A stretch of 64,000 nt of DNA, taken from contig CAMYAE010000002.1 of the NCBI GenBank assembly GCA_947253655.1, forward strand, positions 62,001 to 126,000, given 5' to 3'. The notes under the pieces are model-generated. The model did no database searches. It saw only the letters and a list, made by a program, of their open reading frames with translations, and was not told the origin of the DNA. The position numbers and the translations under genes are program-made. Positions 44,019 to 53,664 of the stretch are shown piece by piece (positions within the stretch are counted from its first letter, which is position 1; each line of letters starts with the position of its first letter). The stretch is from an uncultured Bacteroidales bacterium. GTDB lineage: Bacteria; Bacteroidota; Bacteroidia; Bacteroidales; UBA932.

Positions 44019-44639
44019 ATGCGGAAAATCGTTTCTCTAAAAAATTATCTTAACGAAAATATGATAGAGGCCGGCTGCGATGAGGCTGGGAGAGGCCCTT
44101 TGGCGGGGCCGGTATATGCGGCAGCTGTAATATTGCCCAAGGATTTTTATCATCCGCTTCTGAACGACTCGAAACGAATGACTGAAAAGGCGAGGGAGAT
44201 GCTCAGGCCAATAATTGAAAAAGAGGCTGTCTCATGGGCGGTCGAGGCTGTAGACGCAGCGGAAATTGACGAAATAAACATTCTGAATGCTTCTATTGTC
44301 GGAATGCAGAGAGCCGTCCGGAAGCTAAACGTCAGACCTGATTTTCTGCTTATTGACGGCAACAGGTTCAAGCCTTTCGACGGCTATGCCTACAAGACAA
44401 TAGTGCATGGAGACGCAACCTTCTCATCAATCGCGGCGGCCTCTGTGCTTGCGAAGACTTATAGAGATGATTTTATGAGAAAACTCGCTGTCGAATTTCC
44501 GGAATACGGCTGGGACAGGAACATGGGCTATCCGACCAAAGAGCACATAGATGCCATTCGGAAATATGGGTATACTCCATGGCACAGAATGAGTTTTCAT
44601 CCGAAAGAACTTGAAAAGACCCTTTTCGCGCAGGATTGA
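44019..44639 (+). CDS. rnhB: ribonuclease HII
   Basis: RNase HII cleaves RNA in RNA-DNA hybrids and starts ribonucleotide excision repair. ATG 44019 gives 206 residues and is preferred over an in-frame TTG at 43998. The catalytic DEAGRGPLAGPV is at 21-32 (Asp21, Glu22), with LLIDGNRF and the later SIAAASVLAKTYRD motifs. The C-terminal YGWDRNMGYPTKEH is typical. Confidence 0.94.
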   Translation: MRKIVSLKNYLNENMIEAGCDEAGRGPLAGPVYAAAVILPKDFYHPLLNDSKRMTEKAREMLRPIIEKEAVSWAVEAVDAAEIDEINILNASIVGMQRAVRKLNVRPDFLLIDGNRFKPFDGYAYKTIVHGDATFSSIAAASVLAKTYRDDFMRKLAVEFPEYGWDRNMGYPTKEHIDAIRKYGYTPWHRMSFHPKELEKTLFAQD

Positions 44640-44726
44640 AAAGCCAATACGGCCCTGATGTCAAGATAGAAGTGCAACGGTCTACGGAAATTTCCGCCTA
44701 ATCGTTGTGTGGGAATAAAGGTGGTA

Positions 44727-44757
44727 TTGTTATTGGATTTTTAATTTATTACATTTG
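44727..44757 (+). promoter_or_regulatory. promoter of the EF-G2 gene
   Basis: TTG at 44727-44729 and TACATTTG at 44750-44757 are separated by 20 bases, a full match to the Bacteroidota housekeeping promoter. The 66-base leader begins with a small hairpin (AGCGG at 44766-44770 with CCGCT at 44777-44781). Confidence 0.65.
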
Positions 44758-44823
44758 CGAAGATGAGCGGTATTTTCCGCTTTATTTATACACTGAAACG
44801 AGTATTAATAACACAATTTAATT

Positions 44824-46977
44824 ATGAAAGTCTACAACACAAAAGACATCCGAAATGTGGTCCTGCTTGGCAGTTCAAAGTCAGGTAAGACCACATTAGC
44901 GGAGGCTATGCTTTATGAAGGAAAGGTCATTGACCGAATGGGATCCGTAGAGGCAAAGAACACGGTTTCAGACAATACCGAGTTTGAGCAGGTCAATCAG
45001 AAATCCGTTTATGCAACACCGTTGTATGCGGAATTCATGGATACAAAATTCAATATTATCGACGCTCCTGGATCTGACGATTTCAGTGGAGGAGCCATTG
45101 CTGCCTTTAAGGTTTGTGAAAATGGCATATTGGTCGTTAATGCCCAGCAAGGAGTTGAGGTGGGTACGGAGATATTTGCCCGTTACGCTTCGGATTATAA
45201 TGTGCCTCTTATTGTAGCAGTCAATCAACTCGATTCAGAAAAAGCCGATTGGGACCGTACTATTGCGTCCCTCAAAGAGTCTTTCGGCAGCAAGCCGGTG
45301 ATTATCCAGTTCCCGGTTAATGTCGGCCCCGACTTCAACGGCTTTATAGATGTGCTGAAGCAGAAATATTACGTTTTCAAAGACAATCTCGGAACACGGG
45401 AGGAGAAGGAAATTCCGGAGGAATATGCTGGTACGGTTGCAGAACTTCGTCAGGAACTCATAGAGAAAGCTGCCGAAGGAGATGACTCCCTTATGGAAAA
45501 ATATTTTGAAGACGCTTCCTTGAGCGAAGATGAGATCCGCTTGGGACTTGGCTATGGCATCAACAGGGGAGAGACAATGCCTATATTCTGCCTGTCGGCA
45601 AAGAAAGACATTGGTGTCAAGCGTCTTATGGAATTTGTCATAAAGACGGCATCTTCTCCTTTGGACAAGGTGGAGAAGACTTTAGAGGGCAATGACGTCA
45701 AATGTAATTCAGACGGACCTTTAAGCATATTTATCTATAAGATAGATGAAGAGCCGCATCTCGGAGATGTGTCATATTTCAAGGTTATGAGCGGCACACT
45801 TAAGGAGGGAACTGACCTCGTAAATCCTGAAACAGGGGCTTCTGAGCGGCTTTCTGCCATTTATGCGGTTGCAGGTGCCAAGAAAGAAAAAGTTTCCCAG
45901 ATACATGCCGGAGATATAGGTTGTGTCATGAAACTTAAGGCCGGCAAGACGGATACCACCCTTGCAGAGCAGGGCGGCGAGGCTATTGCCCACATGGTAT
46001 TCCCGGATGCCAAATACCGTTGCGCCGTCAAGGCAAAGGACAAGAATGACGATGCCAAGGTCGGAGAGGCTCTGAACAGGATTGCCAATCAGGATCCTAC
46101 GATTATTGTAGAATATTCAAAAGAACTGCGCCAGACAATTTTGAGCGGACAAGGCGAACAGCATATCAATCTGGTAAAATGGAGATTGAAGAACGAATTC
46201 AAGTATGAAGTAGGGTTTGAAGCTCCAAAAATCCCTTACCGAGAGACCATTACCAAGGTCGCTACCGCACAGTACAGGCATAAGAAACAGTCCGGCGGTG
46301 CCGGGCAGTTCGGTGAGGTGCATCTTCTCGTATGTCCTATAGTTGAGGGGGTTCCTTTCACCAACAAGTTCAAGATTGACGGCAAGGAGACTGTCTTAAA
46401 TGTCAAGTCTCAGGAGACTTTCGATCTCGAATGGGGCGGAAAGCTTGAATTCTACAACTGTGTTGTCGGCGGAGCTATCGATGTCGGATTTATGCCGGCT
46501 ATCCTCAAAGGTATAAACGACAAGATGACCGAAGGTCCTCTTACGGGTTCATACGCCAGAGATATTCGTGTATATGTCTATGACGGCAAGATGCACCCTG
46601 TTGACTCTAAGGAAATCGCTTTCATACTTGCAGCCCGCAATGCTTTCAAGGAAGCTTTCAGGAATGCAGGACCAAAGATTATGGAGCCTATCTACAATGT
46701 AGAGATCATGACTCCTAACGAATATGTAGGTCCTTGTATGTCAGACCTTAACGGGCGTAGAGGAATGATTGTCAACCAGGATATGGAGAAAGGCTTTACA
46801 GTGCTTCATGCAAGAGTTCCTCTTGCTGAGATGTACAGATATTCTACAGCTCTAAGCTCACTTACTGCCGGCTCTGCGACATTTACTATGAAATTCGCTG
46901 AATATCAGCAGGTGCCTGCTGATGTGCAGACCAAACTTCTTGAAGAGTACGCAGCTCAGGAGAAGGAAGAGGAGTAG
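44824..46977 (+). CDS. EF-G paralogue (EF-G2) with atypical G domain
   Basis: A 717-residue protein with all five EF-G domains, related to the EF-G2 group. G1 is intact (GSSKSGKTT, 16-24), but switch I lacks the ERGITI sequence (it reads NQKSVYAT). G3 is DAPGSDDF with Ser84 where canonical translocases have the catalytic His of DxPGH, and G4 is NQLD instead of NKxD. GTP may therefore bind, but hydrolysis should be weak or absent. The B. thetaiotaomicron EF-G2 is reported to support translation without GTPase activity during starvation; this looks like its relative. It has its own promoter and is convergent with mutS. Confidence 0.9.
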   Translation: MKVYNTKDIRNVVLLGSSKSGKTTLAEAMLYEGKVIDRMGSVEAKNTVSDNTEFEQVNQKSVYATPLYAEFMDTKFNIIDAPGSDDFSGGAIAAFKVCENGILVVNAQQGVEVGTEIFARYASDYNVPLIVAVNQLDSEKADWDRTIASLKESFGSKPVIIQFPVNVGPDFNGFIDVLKQKYYVFKDNLGTREEKEIPEEYAGTVAELRQELIEKAAEGDDSLMEKYFEDASLSEDEIRLGLGYGINRGETMPIFCLSAKKDIGVKRLMEFVIKTASSPLDKVEKTLEGNDVKCNSDGPLSIFIYKIDEEPHLGDVSYFKVMSGTLKEGTDLVNPETGASERLSAIYAVAGAKKEKVSQIHAGDIGCVMKLKAGKTDTTLAEQGGEAIAHMVFPDAKYRCAVKAKDKNDDAKVGEALNRIANQDPTIIVEYSKELRQTILSGQGEQHINLVKWRLKNEFKYEVGFEAPKIPYRETITKVATAQYRHKKQSGGAGQFGEVHLLVCPIVEGVPFTNKFKIDGKETVLNVKSQETFDLEWGGKLEFYNCVVGGAIDVGFMPAILKGINDKMTEGPLTGSYARDIRVYVYDGKMHPVDSKEIAFILAARNAFKEAFRNAGPKIMEPIYNVEIMTPNEYVGPCMSDLNGRRGMIVNQDMEKGFTVLHARVPLAEMYRYSTALSSLTAGSATFTMKFAEYQQVPADVQTKLLEEYAAQEKEEE

Positions 46978-46979
46978 GT

Positions 46980-49643
46980 CTACAAGCCGAGTTCTTTCTT
47001 CATATTCCGAAGAAGATCAAAGGCTTGCAGCGGAGTCATATTGTTCAGGTCGGCCGCTTTAAGGGAGTCTCTCAGAGAGGATAAAGTTGGATCATCGAGC
47101 TGGAACAAAGACAACTGGAGGGCGCCGTCACTTTCGACGGTGCCTTCTTTTATATTATATGCTTTCTTTATTTTTCCGAAATTTCCTTTGCCGGCCTTAT
47201 TCCCCTCATGTTTGTCATCCCCATACATGGCTTCCAAAGCAGAAAGCGTCTCTTCGGCTGACTCTATGACTTCTCGTGGCATGCCGGCGAGCCTCGCCAC
47301 ATGTATTCCGAAACTGTGCGCTGTGCCTCCTTCTTCAAGTTTGCGAAGAAAAATCACCTGTTTGCCGACTTCCTTTACAGCTATATGGAAATTTCTTATC
47401 CTCGGATACAGGTCTTCGAGATCGTTCAGTTCATGGTAGTGTGTGGCGAACAAGGTCTTTGCTCCCTTGCCGAATTCATGTAAATATTCCACAATAGCCC
47501 TTGCAATCGACATTCCATCATAAGTCGATGTCCCCCGACCTATTTCATCGAGCAGCACCAAAGACCTTTCCGAAAGATTATGCAAAATCATTGAAGTTTC
47601 AAGCATCTCGACCATAAAAGTGGATTCTCCTCGAGAAATGTTGTCAGACGCCCCTACTCTTGTGAAAATCTTGTCGAAATAGCCGATTTCGGCAGAATCA
47701 GCAGGAATGAATGAGCCTATCTGGGCAAGGAGGACTATCAGGGCTGTCTGTCTCAACAACGCTGACTTACCGGCCATATTCGGTCCCGTAAGGATAATGA
47801 TTTGCTGTTCCTTAGAATCCAAATAAATGTCATTCGGGACATATTCCTCTCCCGGCTTCATCAGTGTTTCTATGACAGGATGACGGCCGGCCTTGATATT
47901 CAGGGAAAGACTGCGGCTCATCACCGGACGGCAATACTTGTTATGTACAGCAAGTTCCGCAAATCCGGCAAGTACATCAAGTCTTGACAACCTTACCGCA
48001 TCGGCTTGGATTGCCCCTGTTTCGGACTGAATGCTTGCCACCAAGTTCTCATAAATACTTGCTTCAAGTGCATAAATTTTTTCCTCCGCCCCTAAAATCT
48101 GCTCCTCGTATTCTTTAAGTTCTTGAGTTATATATCTTTCTGCATTTACAAGCGTCTGTTTGCGTATCCATTCTTGAGGCACCTTATCCTTGTAGGCATT
48201 CCGTACTTCAATATAATAGCCGAAAACATTGTTATAGCCTATTTTAAGCGAAGGTATGCCTGAAATTTCGCTTTCCCTCTGCTGCATTTTCAGCAGGTAA
48301 TCCTTACCTCCGTGAGCAACTGATCTCAAATGATCCAGCTCCTCATTAAAGCCGGCGGCAATTACATCTCCCTTGCCTATGGCGGCAGCCGCATCTTTTG
48401 AAAGCGTCCTTTCAATCTCGCCCAATAACTCATTACAGCCGTCAAGAGCGTCACAGATATTGTCCAGAGCCGTGACCCCTTTTCCGGTACAGATTTCTCT
48501 TATCGGGACGATCTGCGACAATCCTCTACCGAGCTGCAGCACTTCCCGAGGCGTTATTTTCCCTGTAGCGGCTCTGGAAATAATCCTTTCCAAATCTCCG
48601 ATATTGCCGATATGCTCCTGGACTTTTTGAAGAGGCTCGCTGTTTTCTATAAAATATGAAACTACGTCATATCTGGAATTAAGTTCATCAATATCCATTA
48701 CAGGCATAGCCAGCCAGCTTCGTAGAAGCCGAGCTCCCATAGGGGAGGAACACTTGTCAATGACGTCCACCAAAGGCACACCGTCTGTTCCGGCCGTGCC
48801 GAAAATTTCCAGGTTCCTGAAAGTAAATCTGTCTAACCACACGAAATCCCCCTTGTCTATTCTTGAAACAGACCTGATGTTTTTCATGCCGGAATGCTGT
48901 GTCTGTTCGAGATATACCAGCAGAGCGCCTGCCGAGCATATTCCCAACGGGTCAGGCTCCACTCCAAAACCTTTAAGAGAATCAACCTCGAACTGTTTTT
49001 TAAGCCTTTCTACAGCCGAATCATATACGAAAGCCCATTCATCGACCGTGGAAATATAAAGATTTTCTCCAAATGCGGCACGGACAGCCTTTTCAGTGCC
49101 ACGTGTTACGACAACTTCACTCGGATTGAATGAGGCCAACAAGGTGGAAATGTAGTCTGCAGAGCCTTGTGCAAGCCTGAAAGTTCCGGTGGAGACATCC
49201 AGGAAAGCAACGCCGCATTCATTTCTCTCGAATGTTATACCGGCAAGAAAATTGTTCTCTTTCTGTTCGAGCATATCGTCGCTGAAAGCGACTCCTGGCG
49301 TAACTAATTCTGTAACACCTCGTTTTACCAATTTTTTACCTGCAAGTTTCGGGTCTTCAAGCTGGTCACACACAGCTACCTTATATCCTGCCCGCACGAG
49401 TTTAGGCAGGTAGACATCAATAGCGTGATGAGGAAATCCTGCCATTGGCACGCTGCCTTTATCGCCGTTTGTCCTTTTGGTGAGGACAATTCCAAGCACT
49501 TTGCTGGCCAGGATTGCATCATCGGAATAGGTCTCATAGAAGTCTCCTACCCTGTATAGCAGAACAGCCTCCGGGTGTTTTGCCTTAATCGAAAAAAACT
49601 GCCTTATAAGCGGAGTATCTTCTATTATCTTATTCTTTGCCAT
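46980..49643 (-). CDS. mutS: DNA mismatch repair protein MutS
   Basis: An 887-residue mismatch sensor. The mismatch-reading motif GDFYETY is at 33-39 (Phe35, Glu37). The core and lever domains follow, then the ABC-type ATPase with Walker A GPNMAGKS near 620 and the signature DEIGRGTSTYDG. The C-terminal KKELGL end resembles other MutS1 proteins. The stop lies two bases from that of EF-G2 on the other strand. Confidence 0.96.
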   Translation of the reverse strand: MAKNKIIEDTPLIRQFFSIKAKHPEAVLLYRVGDFYETYSDDAILASKVLGIVLTKRTNGDKGSVPMAGFPHHAIDVYLPKLVRAGYKVAVCDQLEDPKLAGKKLVKRGVTELVTPGVAFSDDMLEQKENNFLAGITFERNECGVAFLDVSTGTFRLAQGSADYISTLLASFNPSEVVVTRGTEKAVRAAFGENLYISTVDEWAFVYDSAVERLKKQFEVDSLKGFGVEPDPLGICSAGALLVYLEQTQHSGMKNIRSVSRIDKGDFVWLDRFTFRNLEIFGTAGTDGVPLVDVIDKCSSPMGARLLRSWLAMPVMDIDELNSRYDVVSYFIENSEPLQKVQEHIGNIGDLERIISRAATGKITPREVLQLGRGLSQIVPIREICTGKGVTALDNICDALDGCNELLGEIERTLSKDAAAAIGKGDVIAAGFNEELDHLRSVAHGGKDYLLKMQQRESEISGIPSLKIGYNNVFGYYIEVRNAYKDKVPQEWIRKQTLVNAERYITQELKEYEEQILGAEEKIYALEASIYENLVASIQSETGAIQADAVRLSRLDVLAGFAELAVHNKYCRPVMSRSLSLNIKAGRHPVIETLMKPGEEYVPNDIYLDSKEQQIIILTGPNMAGKSALLRQTALIVLLAQIGSFIPADSAEIGYFDKIFTRVGASDNISRGESTFMVEMLETSMILHNLSERSLVLLDEIGRGTSTYDGMSIARAIVEYLHEFGKGAKTLFATHYHELNDLEDLYPRIRNFHIAVKEVGKQVIFLRKLEEGGTAHSFGIHVARLAGMPREVIESAEETLSALEAMYGDDKHEGNKAGKGNFGKIKKAYNIKEGTVESDGALQLSLFQLDDPTLSSLRDSLKAADLNNMTPLQAFDLLRNMKKELGL

Positions 49644-49663
49644 TATCCAATATCTTATTTCAA

Positions 49664-49671
49664 CAAATTTA
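49664..49671 (-). promoter_or_regulatory. candidate -7 element of mutS
   Basis: Minus-strand TAAATTTG, 20 bases before the mutS ATG, fits TAnnTTTG; the -33 element is not clear. Confidence 0.4.
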
Positions 49672-49756
49672 CAATTTTTATATTGTTTAAGATTTATAAT
49701 AACAAAAATTAAAAATGCTCCAAATATTATCCGGAGAAAATATTAAAGAAAATTAT

Positions 49757-49764
49757 TAACTTTG
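49757..49764 (+). promoter_or_regulatory. candidate -7 element of the glycosyltransferase operon
   Basis: TAACTTTG fits TAnnTTTG and lies only eight bases before ATG 49773, implying a nearly leaderless transcript if used. Confidence 0.4.
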
Positions 49765-49772
49765 AAATCATT

Positions 49773-51083
49773 ATGATACGAGTGCTGATTATTACATACT
49801 ATTGGCCGCCATCAGGTGGTTCCGGAGTCCAACGGTGGGTCAAATTCTCTAAATATCTCCCGTCGCAAGGCTTTCAGCCTGTTATATATACTCCTGAAAA
49901 TCCGGACCTTACGGCAATAGATCATACGCTCGAAGATGATATTCCCGAGGAGGCTGAAATTGTAAAGCATCATATCACTGAATTTTATTGGATATACCGC
50001 TTGCTTAGCGGCAGTAAGGCGAAAGAGCAGAAAGAAGTGAATCCTATAAGAGGAGGCAAAAAGTCTTTCATGCAAAAGCTGATGCTTGCGGCAAGGGGTA
50101 ATCTTTTTATTCCGGACCCCCGCGTCACATGGGTAGGGACGTCTGTGAGATTTCTGAAAAAATATTTGCAGGAAAATCCGGTAGATGTAATTGTAAGCAC
50201 TGGGCCTCCGCATTCCATGCATCTTATTGCAATGAAGGTGGCAAAGGCCACCTCAACGCCTTGGGTGGCTGATTTCCGAGACCCGTGGACCAAAATATAT
50301 AATTTCAAGCACCTGCCTCTTTGCAGCTTTGCCAAAAGAAAACACCGCAGACAGGAGATGGCTGTGCTGGATAACGCGGATATGATTGTAACGGTCTCGC
50401 CGACCATTCAAAAGGAATTTATGGATATGACCTCAACACCTGTTGAAGTAATTACAAACGGCTATGACACTGATGATTTCGAGCAGATTGTCGAGCCGGA
50501 CGGTTATTTCAACGTCACTCACACGGGACTTCTGGTGGATGACGGCAATCCTGAACTGCTGTGGAAAATTCTTGCCGACAAATGCGAAGCCGACAAGGAG
50601 TTCGACAAGTCTCTGAGAATAAGGCTTTCAGGGAGAATAGACATGGGAGTACTCCGGTCAATCAAGGCAGTAGGTCTTGAGAGCAAGACTGTAAATCTCG
50701 GATACCAGAAACACATTGTAGCCATAAAGGAGCAGAAGAATGCTTCCATGCTGATTCTTCCTTTGAGGAACGAGCCTGAAAAGAAAGGGCTTCTCCCCGG
50801 CAAACTGTTTGAATATATGGCGGCAAAGAAGCCTGTTTTGTGCATAGGCCTTTCAGAAGGTGACACAGCGACGGTTCTTGAAGAAACTCATGCCGGAAAG
50901 GCGTACGATTGGAACGATAAAGCAATGGCCGATTTTATCGAAAGGTGCTGGCAGAATTTCAAGTCTGGCGATGATTATGATCAAACTATAAATATAGACA
51001 AATATTCCAGAAAAACGCTGACGGCCCGAATGGGTTCTCTGCTTAAGGGCGTTTCCGAAAAATATAACAATGAAAGCAAATAA
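49773..51083 (+). CDS. GT4-like glycosyltransferase
   Basis: A 436-residue GT-B enzyme with an N-terminal acceptor domain starting ITYYWPPSGGSGVQRW and a C-terminal nucleotide-sugar domain, with LLPGKLFEYMAAKKPVL close to the usual E-x7-E region. It probably adds a sugar to a surface glycan or glycolipid in the cytoplasm; the substrate is not recognisable. It overlaps the YfhO-like gene by 14 bases. Confidence 0.85.
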   Translation: MIRVLIITYYWPPSGGSGVQRWVKFSKYLPSQGFQPVIYTPENPDLTAIDHTLEDDIPEEAEIVKHHITEFYWIYRLLSGSKAKEQKEVNPIRGGKKSFMQKLMLAARGNLFIPDPRVTWVGTSVRFLKKYLQENPVDVIVSTGPPHSMHLIAMKVAKATSTPWVADFRDPWTKIYNFKHLPLCSFAKRKHRRQEMAVLDNADMIVTVSPTIQKEFMDMTSTPVEVITNGYDTDDFEQIVEPDGYFNVTHTGLLVDDGNPELLWKILADKCEADKEFDKSLRIRLSGRIDMGVLRSIKAVGLESKTVNLGYQKHIVAIKEQKNASMLILPLRNEPEKKGLLPGKLFEYMAAKKPVLCIGLSEGDTATVLEETHAGKAYDWNDKAMADFIERCWQNFKSGDDYDQTINIDKYSRKTLTARMGSLLKGVSEKYNNESK

Positions 51084-53652
51084 GAAAATCCTGACCTATG
51101 CCGGAATTGTGGCGTTCCTGATGGTTCTGGCATATAGTTTTGTGCCTCAAGTGCTTACCGGGAAAATAGTAAACCAGAGCGATATATCGGGCTTTGTCGG
51201 AATGGCTCATGAGGCCAAGACTTGGGATGCCGCCCATCCGGACGACAAGACCGCCTGGACGAACTCTATGTTCGGCGGAATGCCTACAACAATGATAACC
51301 GGACACAAGGAGGGGGATGCGACACAATGGCTGTACAGCTTGATGCTGAAAGGAAAGAGGCCGGCGAGTTACCTTTTCATTTCTTTGATTGGGGCTTTTC
51401 TGCTGATGCTGTCACTCGGCATAAACGGGCTTATTGCCGCAGGAGGGGCGGTGGCGGTGACTTTCTGCTCATATAATTTCCAGATAATTCAGGTAGGGCA
51501 TAATTCTAAAATGCTTGCCCTTGCATTCTTGCCATGGGTGCTTGCCGCAGCCATATTTACCTATAAAAGTGCACTTGGCGGTTATAAAAAACCTGTCGTC
51601 AAAAAGGGGTGGAAATCATGGCTCCCAAAGACTCTGCTCGGAGCCGCTTTATTCGCAATGGCCCTCAATTTCCAGATAAAGGCAAACCACATTCAGATTA
51701 CCTATTATCTCGCAATAATTCTTTTTTCCTATGTCATTGTGCTGATAATATGGATATTGGCAAATAAAGAAAATCGTAGTTTGGCCGGCCGTTTCGCTAT
51801 TGCTTCAGCCATGCTGCTCGTTCTCGGAATATTGGGAATAGGAGCGAATGCAAATAAGCTCATAACGACTTATGACTATACTCAACACACGATGAGAGGA
51901 GGGTCGGAGCTTGTTTCCGAAGACGGCAAAAGCAAATCCACCGGTTTAGACCTGGAATATGCTACAGCGTGGTCTTACGGCTGGGAGGAGTTGCCGAATA
52001 TAATGATTCCGGATTACAACGGGGGCTCGTCTGCCGGTGCTGTAAATCCGGACAAGTCCGCTACAATAAAGCTTCTTAAGGAGGCAGGCCAGCCAAATAT
52101 CAAGGGAGTAGCCAAGTCTCTGCCGTTATATTGGGGGCCGCAACCTTTTACTGCCGGTCCGATGTATATGGGAGCTATAACCGTATTTCTTTTTGTTTTG
52201 GGCTTGCTGCTGTGTCGCGGTAAAGAAAAATGGTGGCTGTCTGTTCCCACTATAATTGCAATTTTATTGGCAGTAGGCAATCACTTTATGCCGTTTACGG
52301 AATTCTGGTACAATCATATACCGTTCTATAACAAATTCCGGACAGTGTCAATGGCCCTTGTGGTGCTGCAATTCACTCTGCCGATGCTGGGATTTATTGT
52401 CCTTGATAAAATAGTCAAGAGCGAATATGATGAGAAGTCATTTATGAAAGCGGGGCTGACGGCATTGGCACTGACAGTCGGCTTCTGCCTGGTAAGCATG
52501 ACGGGACTTGGTCGCACTTTCACAGGAGCGGCTGACAGCGGCCAGCAGGATATTCTGGTAAAGGCATTGATTGCAGACAGAAAAATGCTGCTCAGGCAGG
52601 ACGCTCTTATGGCTACTGTATTCATCTGTATCACTTTCCTGTTGCTGTGGTGGTCGTACCGGACGAAAGACAGCGAGGCGGCCAAGGGCAGGAAAGTGAT
52701 TGCCGGAGTTGCGATTTCATGCCTTGTAATTGTGAATATGTTTGCAATCGGCAAGCGCTATCTCAATTCAGACCATTTTGTGCCGCAGAGGTCGTTTGAT
52801 GCACAGTTCAACGCGAGACCTGTAGACAAGGCCATTTTAGAGGATAAAGACTTGAGTTATAGGGTTATAGATCTTACTACTAATATCTTTAACGATTCTC
52901 ATCCGAGCTATTTCCATAAAAATATTGGCGGGTACAGTCCGGCCAAGCTCCAGAGATATCAGGATTTGATAGAACATTATCTGGCTCCTGAGATTAATGG
53001 GCTTTACGGAGCCTTGAGAGGAGCCAAGACCGTTGAAGACTTGCAGACTTCCTTGCCTTATCTGCCGATGCTGTCAATGCTGAATGACAAGTATATCATA
53101 GTCGGAGAGGATATTCCTCCTGTGGTAAACCAAAATGCTTTTGGCAATTGCTGGCTTGTGGATTCCGTGGCTTTTGCCGGTACAGCCAAGGAGGAAATCG
53201 ATATGATCGGGAAAGTGGATTTGCGAAGGACGGCTGTAATATCGGAAGATATAAAGGACTTGCAAAAATATTCTCACATATCCTTCGCCGCCTCCGTCAC
53301 CGACACTATATATCTTACGGGATATACCCCAAAAGAATTGAAATATAGCTATAAGGTTGATACCGAAAGACTTGTGGTTTTCAGCGAGATATATTATCCT
53401 TATGGGTGGGAAGCTGTTCTGGATGACGGCTCTCCGGTAGAGCTTTTTGGCGCTAACTGGATTCTGCGGGCTGCATTGTTGCCTGCGGGGGAACACGAAC
53501 TCACTATGACTTTCTCCCCTAAATCCTATAAGCTTGGAGCGGATATTTCCAGAGCCTCGTCAATCCTTCTGATTTTGTTCCTATTGCTTGGGCTCGCCGC
53601 CTCTTTTGGCTGTGATTATGCCGGCAGTCGATTAAAGTCAAATTCAAAATAA
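51070..53652 (+). CDS. YfhO-like polytopic membrane protein
   Basis: An 860-residue protein with many transmembrane helices (first at about 8-28, then clusters around 95-260 and 370-560, and one at the C terminus) and periplasmic domains, matching the YfhO family. In Firmicutes, YfhO is linked to glycosylation of lipoteichoic acid with GT-C-like topology; in Bacteroidota its role is unclear. Context between a glycosyltransferase and a glycosidase suggests envelope glycan work. Confidence 0.85.
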   Translation: MKANKKILTYAGIVAFLMVLAYSFVPQVLTGKIVNQSDISGFVGMAHEAKTWDAAHPDDKTAWTNSMFGGMPTTMITGHKEGDATQWLYSLMLKGKRPASYLFISLIGAFLLMLSLGINGLIAAGGAVAVTFCSYNFQIIQVGHNSKMLALAFLPWVLAAAIFTYKSALGGYKKPVVKKGWKSWLPKTLLGAALFAMALNFQIKANHIQITYYLAIILFSYVIVLIIWILANKENRSLAGRFAIASAMLLVLGILGIGANANKLITTYDYTQHTMRGGSELVSEDGKSKSTGLDLEYATAWSYGWEELPNIMIPDYNGGSSAGAVNPDKSATIKLLKEAGQPNIKGVAKSLPLYWGPQPFTAGPMYMGAITVFLFVLGLLLCRGKEKWWLSVPTIIAILLAVGNHFMPFTEFWYNHIPFYNKFRTVSMALVVLQFTLPMLGFIVLDKIVKSEYDEKSFMKAGLTALALTVGFCLVSMTGLGRTFTGAADSGQQDILVKALIADRKMLLRQDALMATVFICITFLLLWWSYRTKDSEAAKGRKVIAGVAISCLVIVNMFAIGKRYLNSDHFVPQRSFDAQFNARPVDKAILEDKDLSYRVIDLTTNIFNDSHPSYFHKNIGGYSPAKLQRYQDLIEHYLAPEINGLYGALRGAKTVEDLQTSLPYLPMLSMLNDKYIIVGEDIPPVVNQNAFGNCWLVDSVAFAGTAKEEIDMIGKVDLRRTAVISEDIKDLQKYSHISFAASVTDTIYLTGYTPKELKYSYKVDTERLVVFSEIYYPYGWEAVLDDGSPVELFGANWILRAALLPAGEHELTMTFSPKSYKLGADISRASSILLILFLLLGLAASFGCDYAGSRLKSNSK

Positions 53653-53664
53653 AAATATAAGAGA

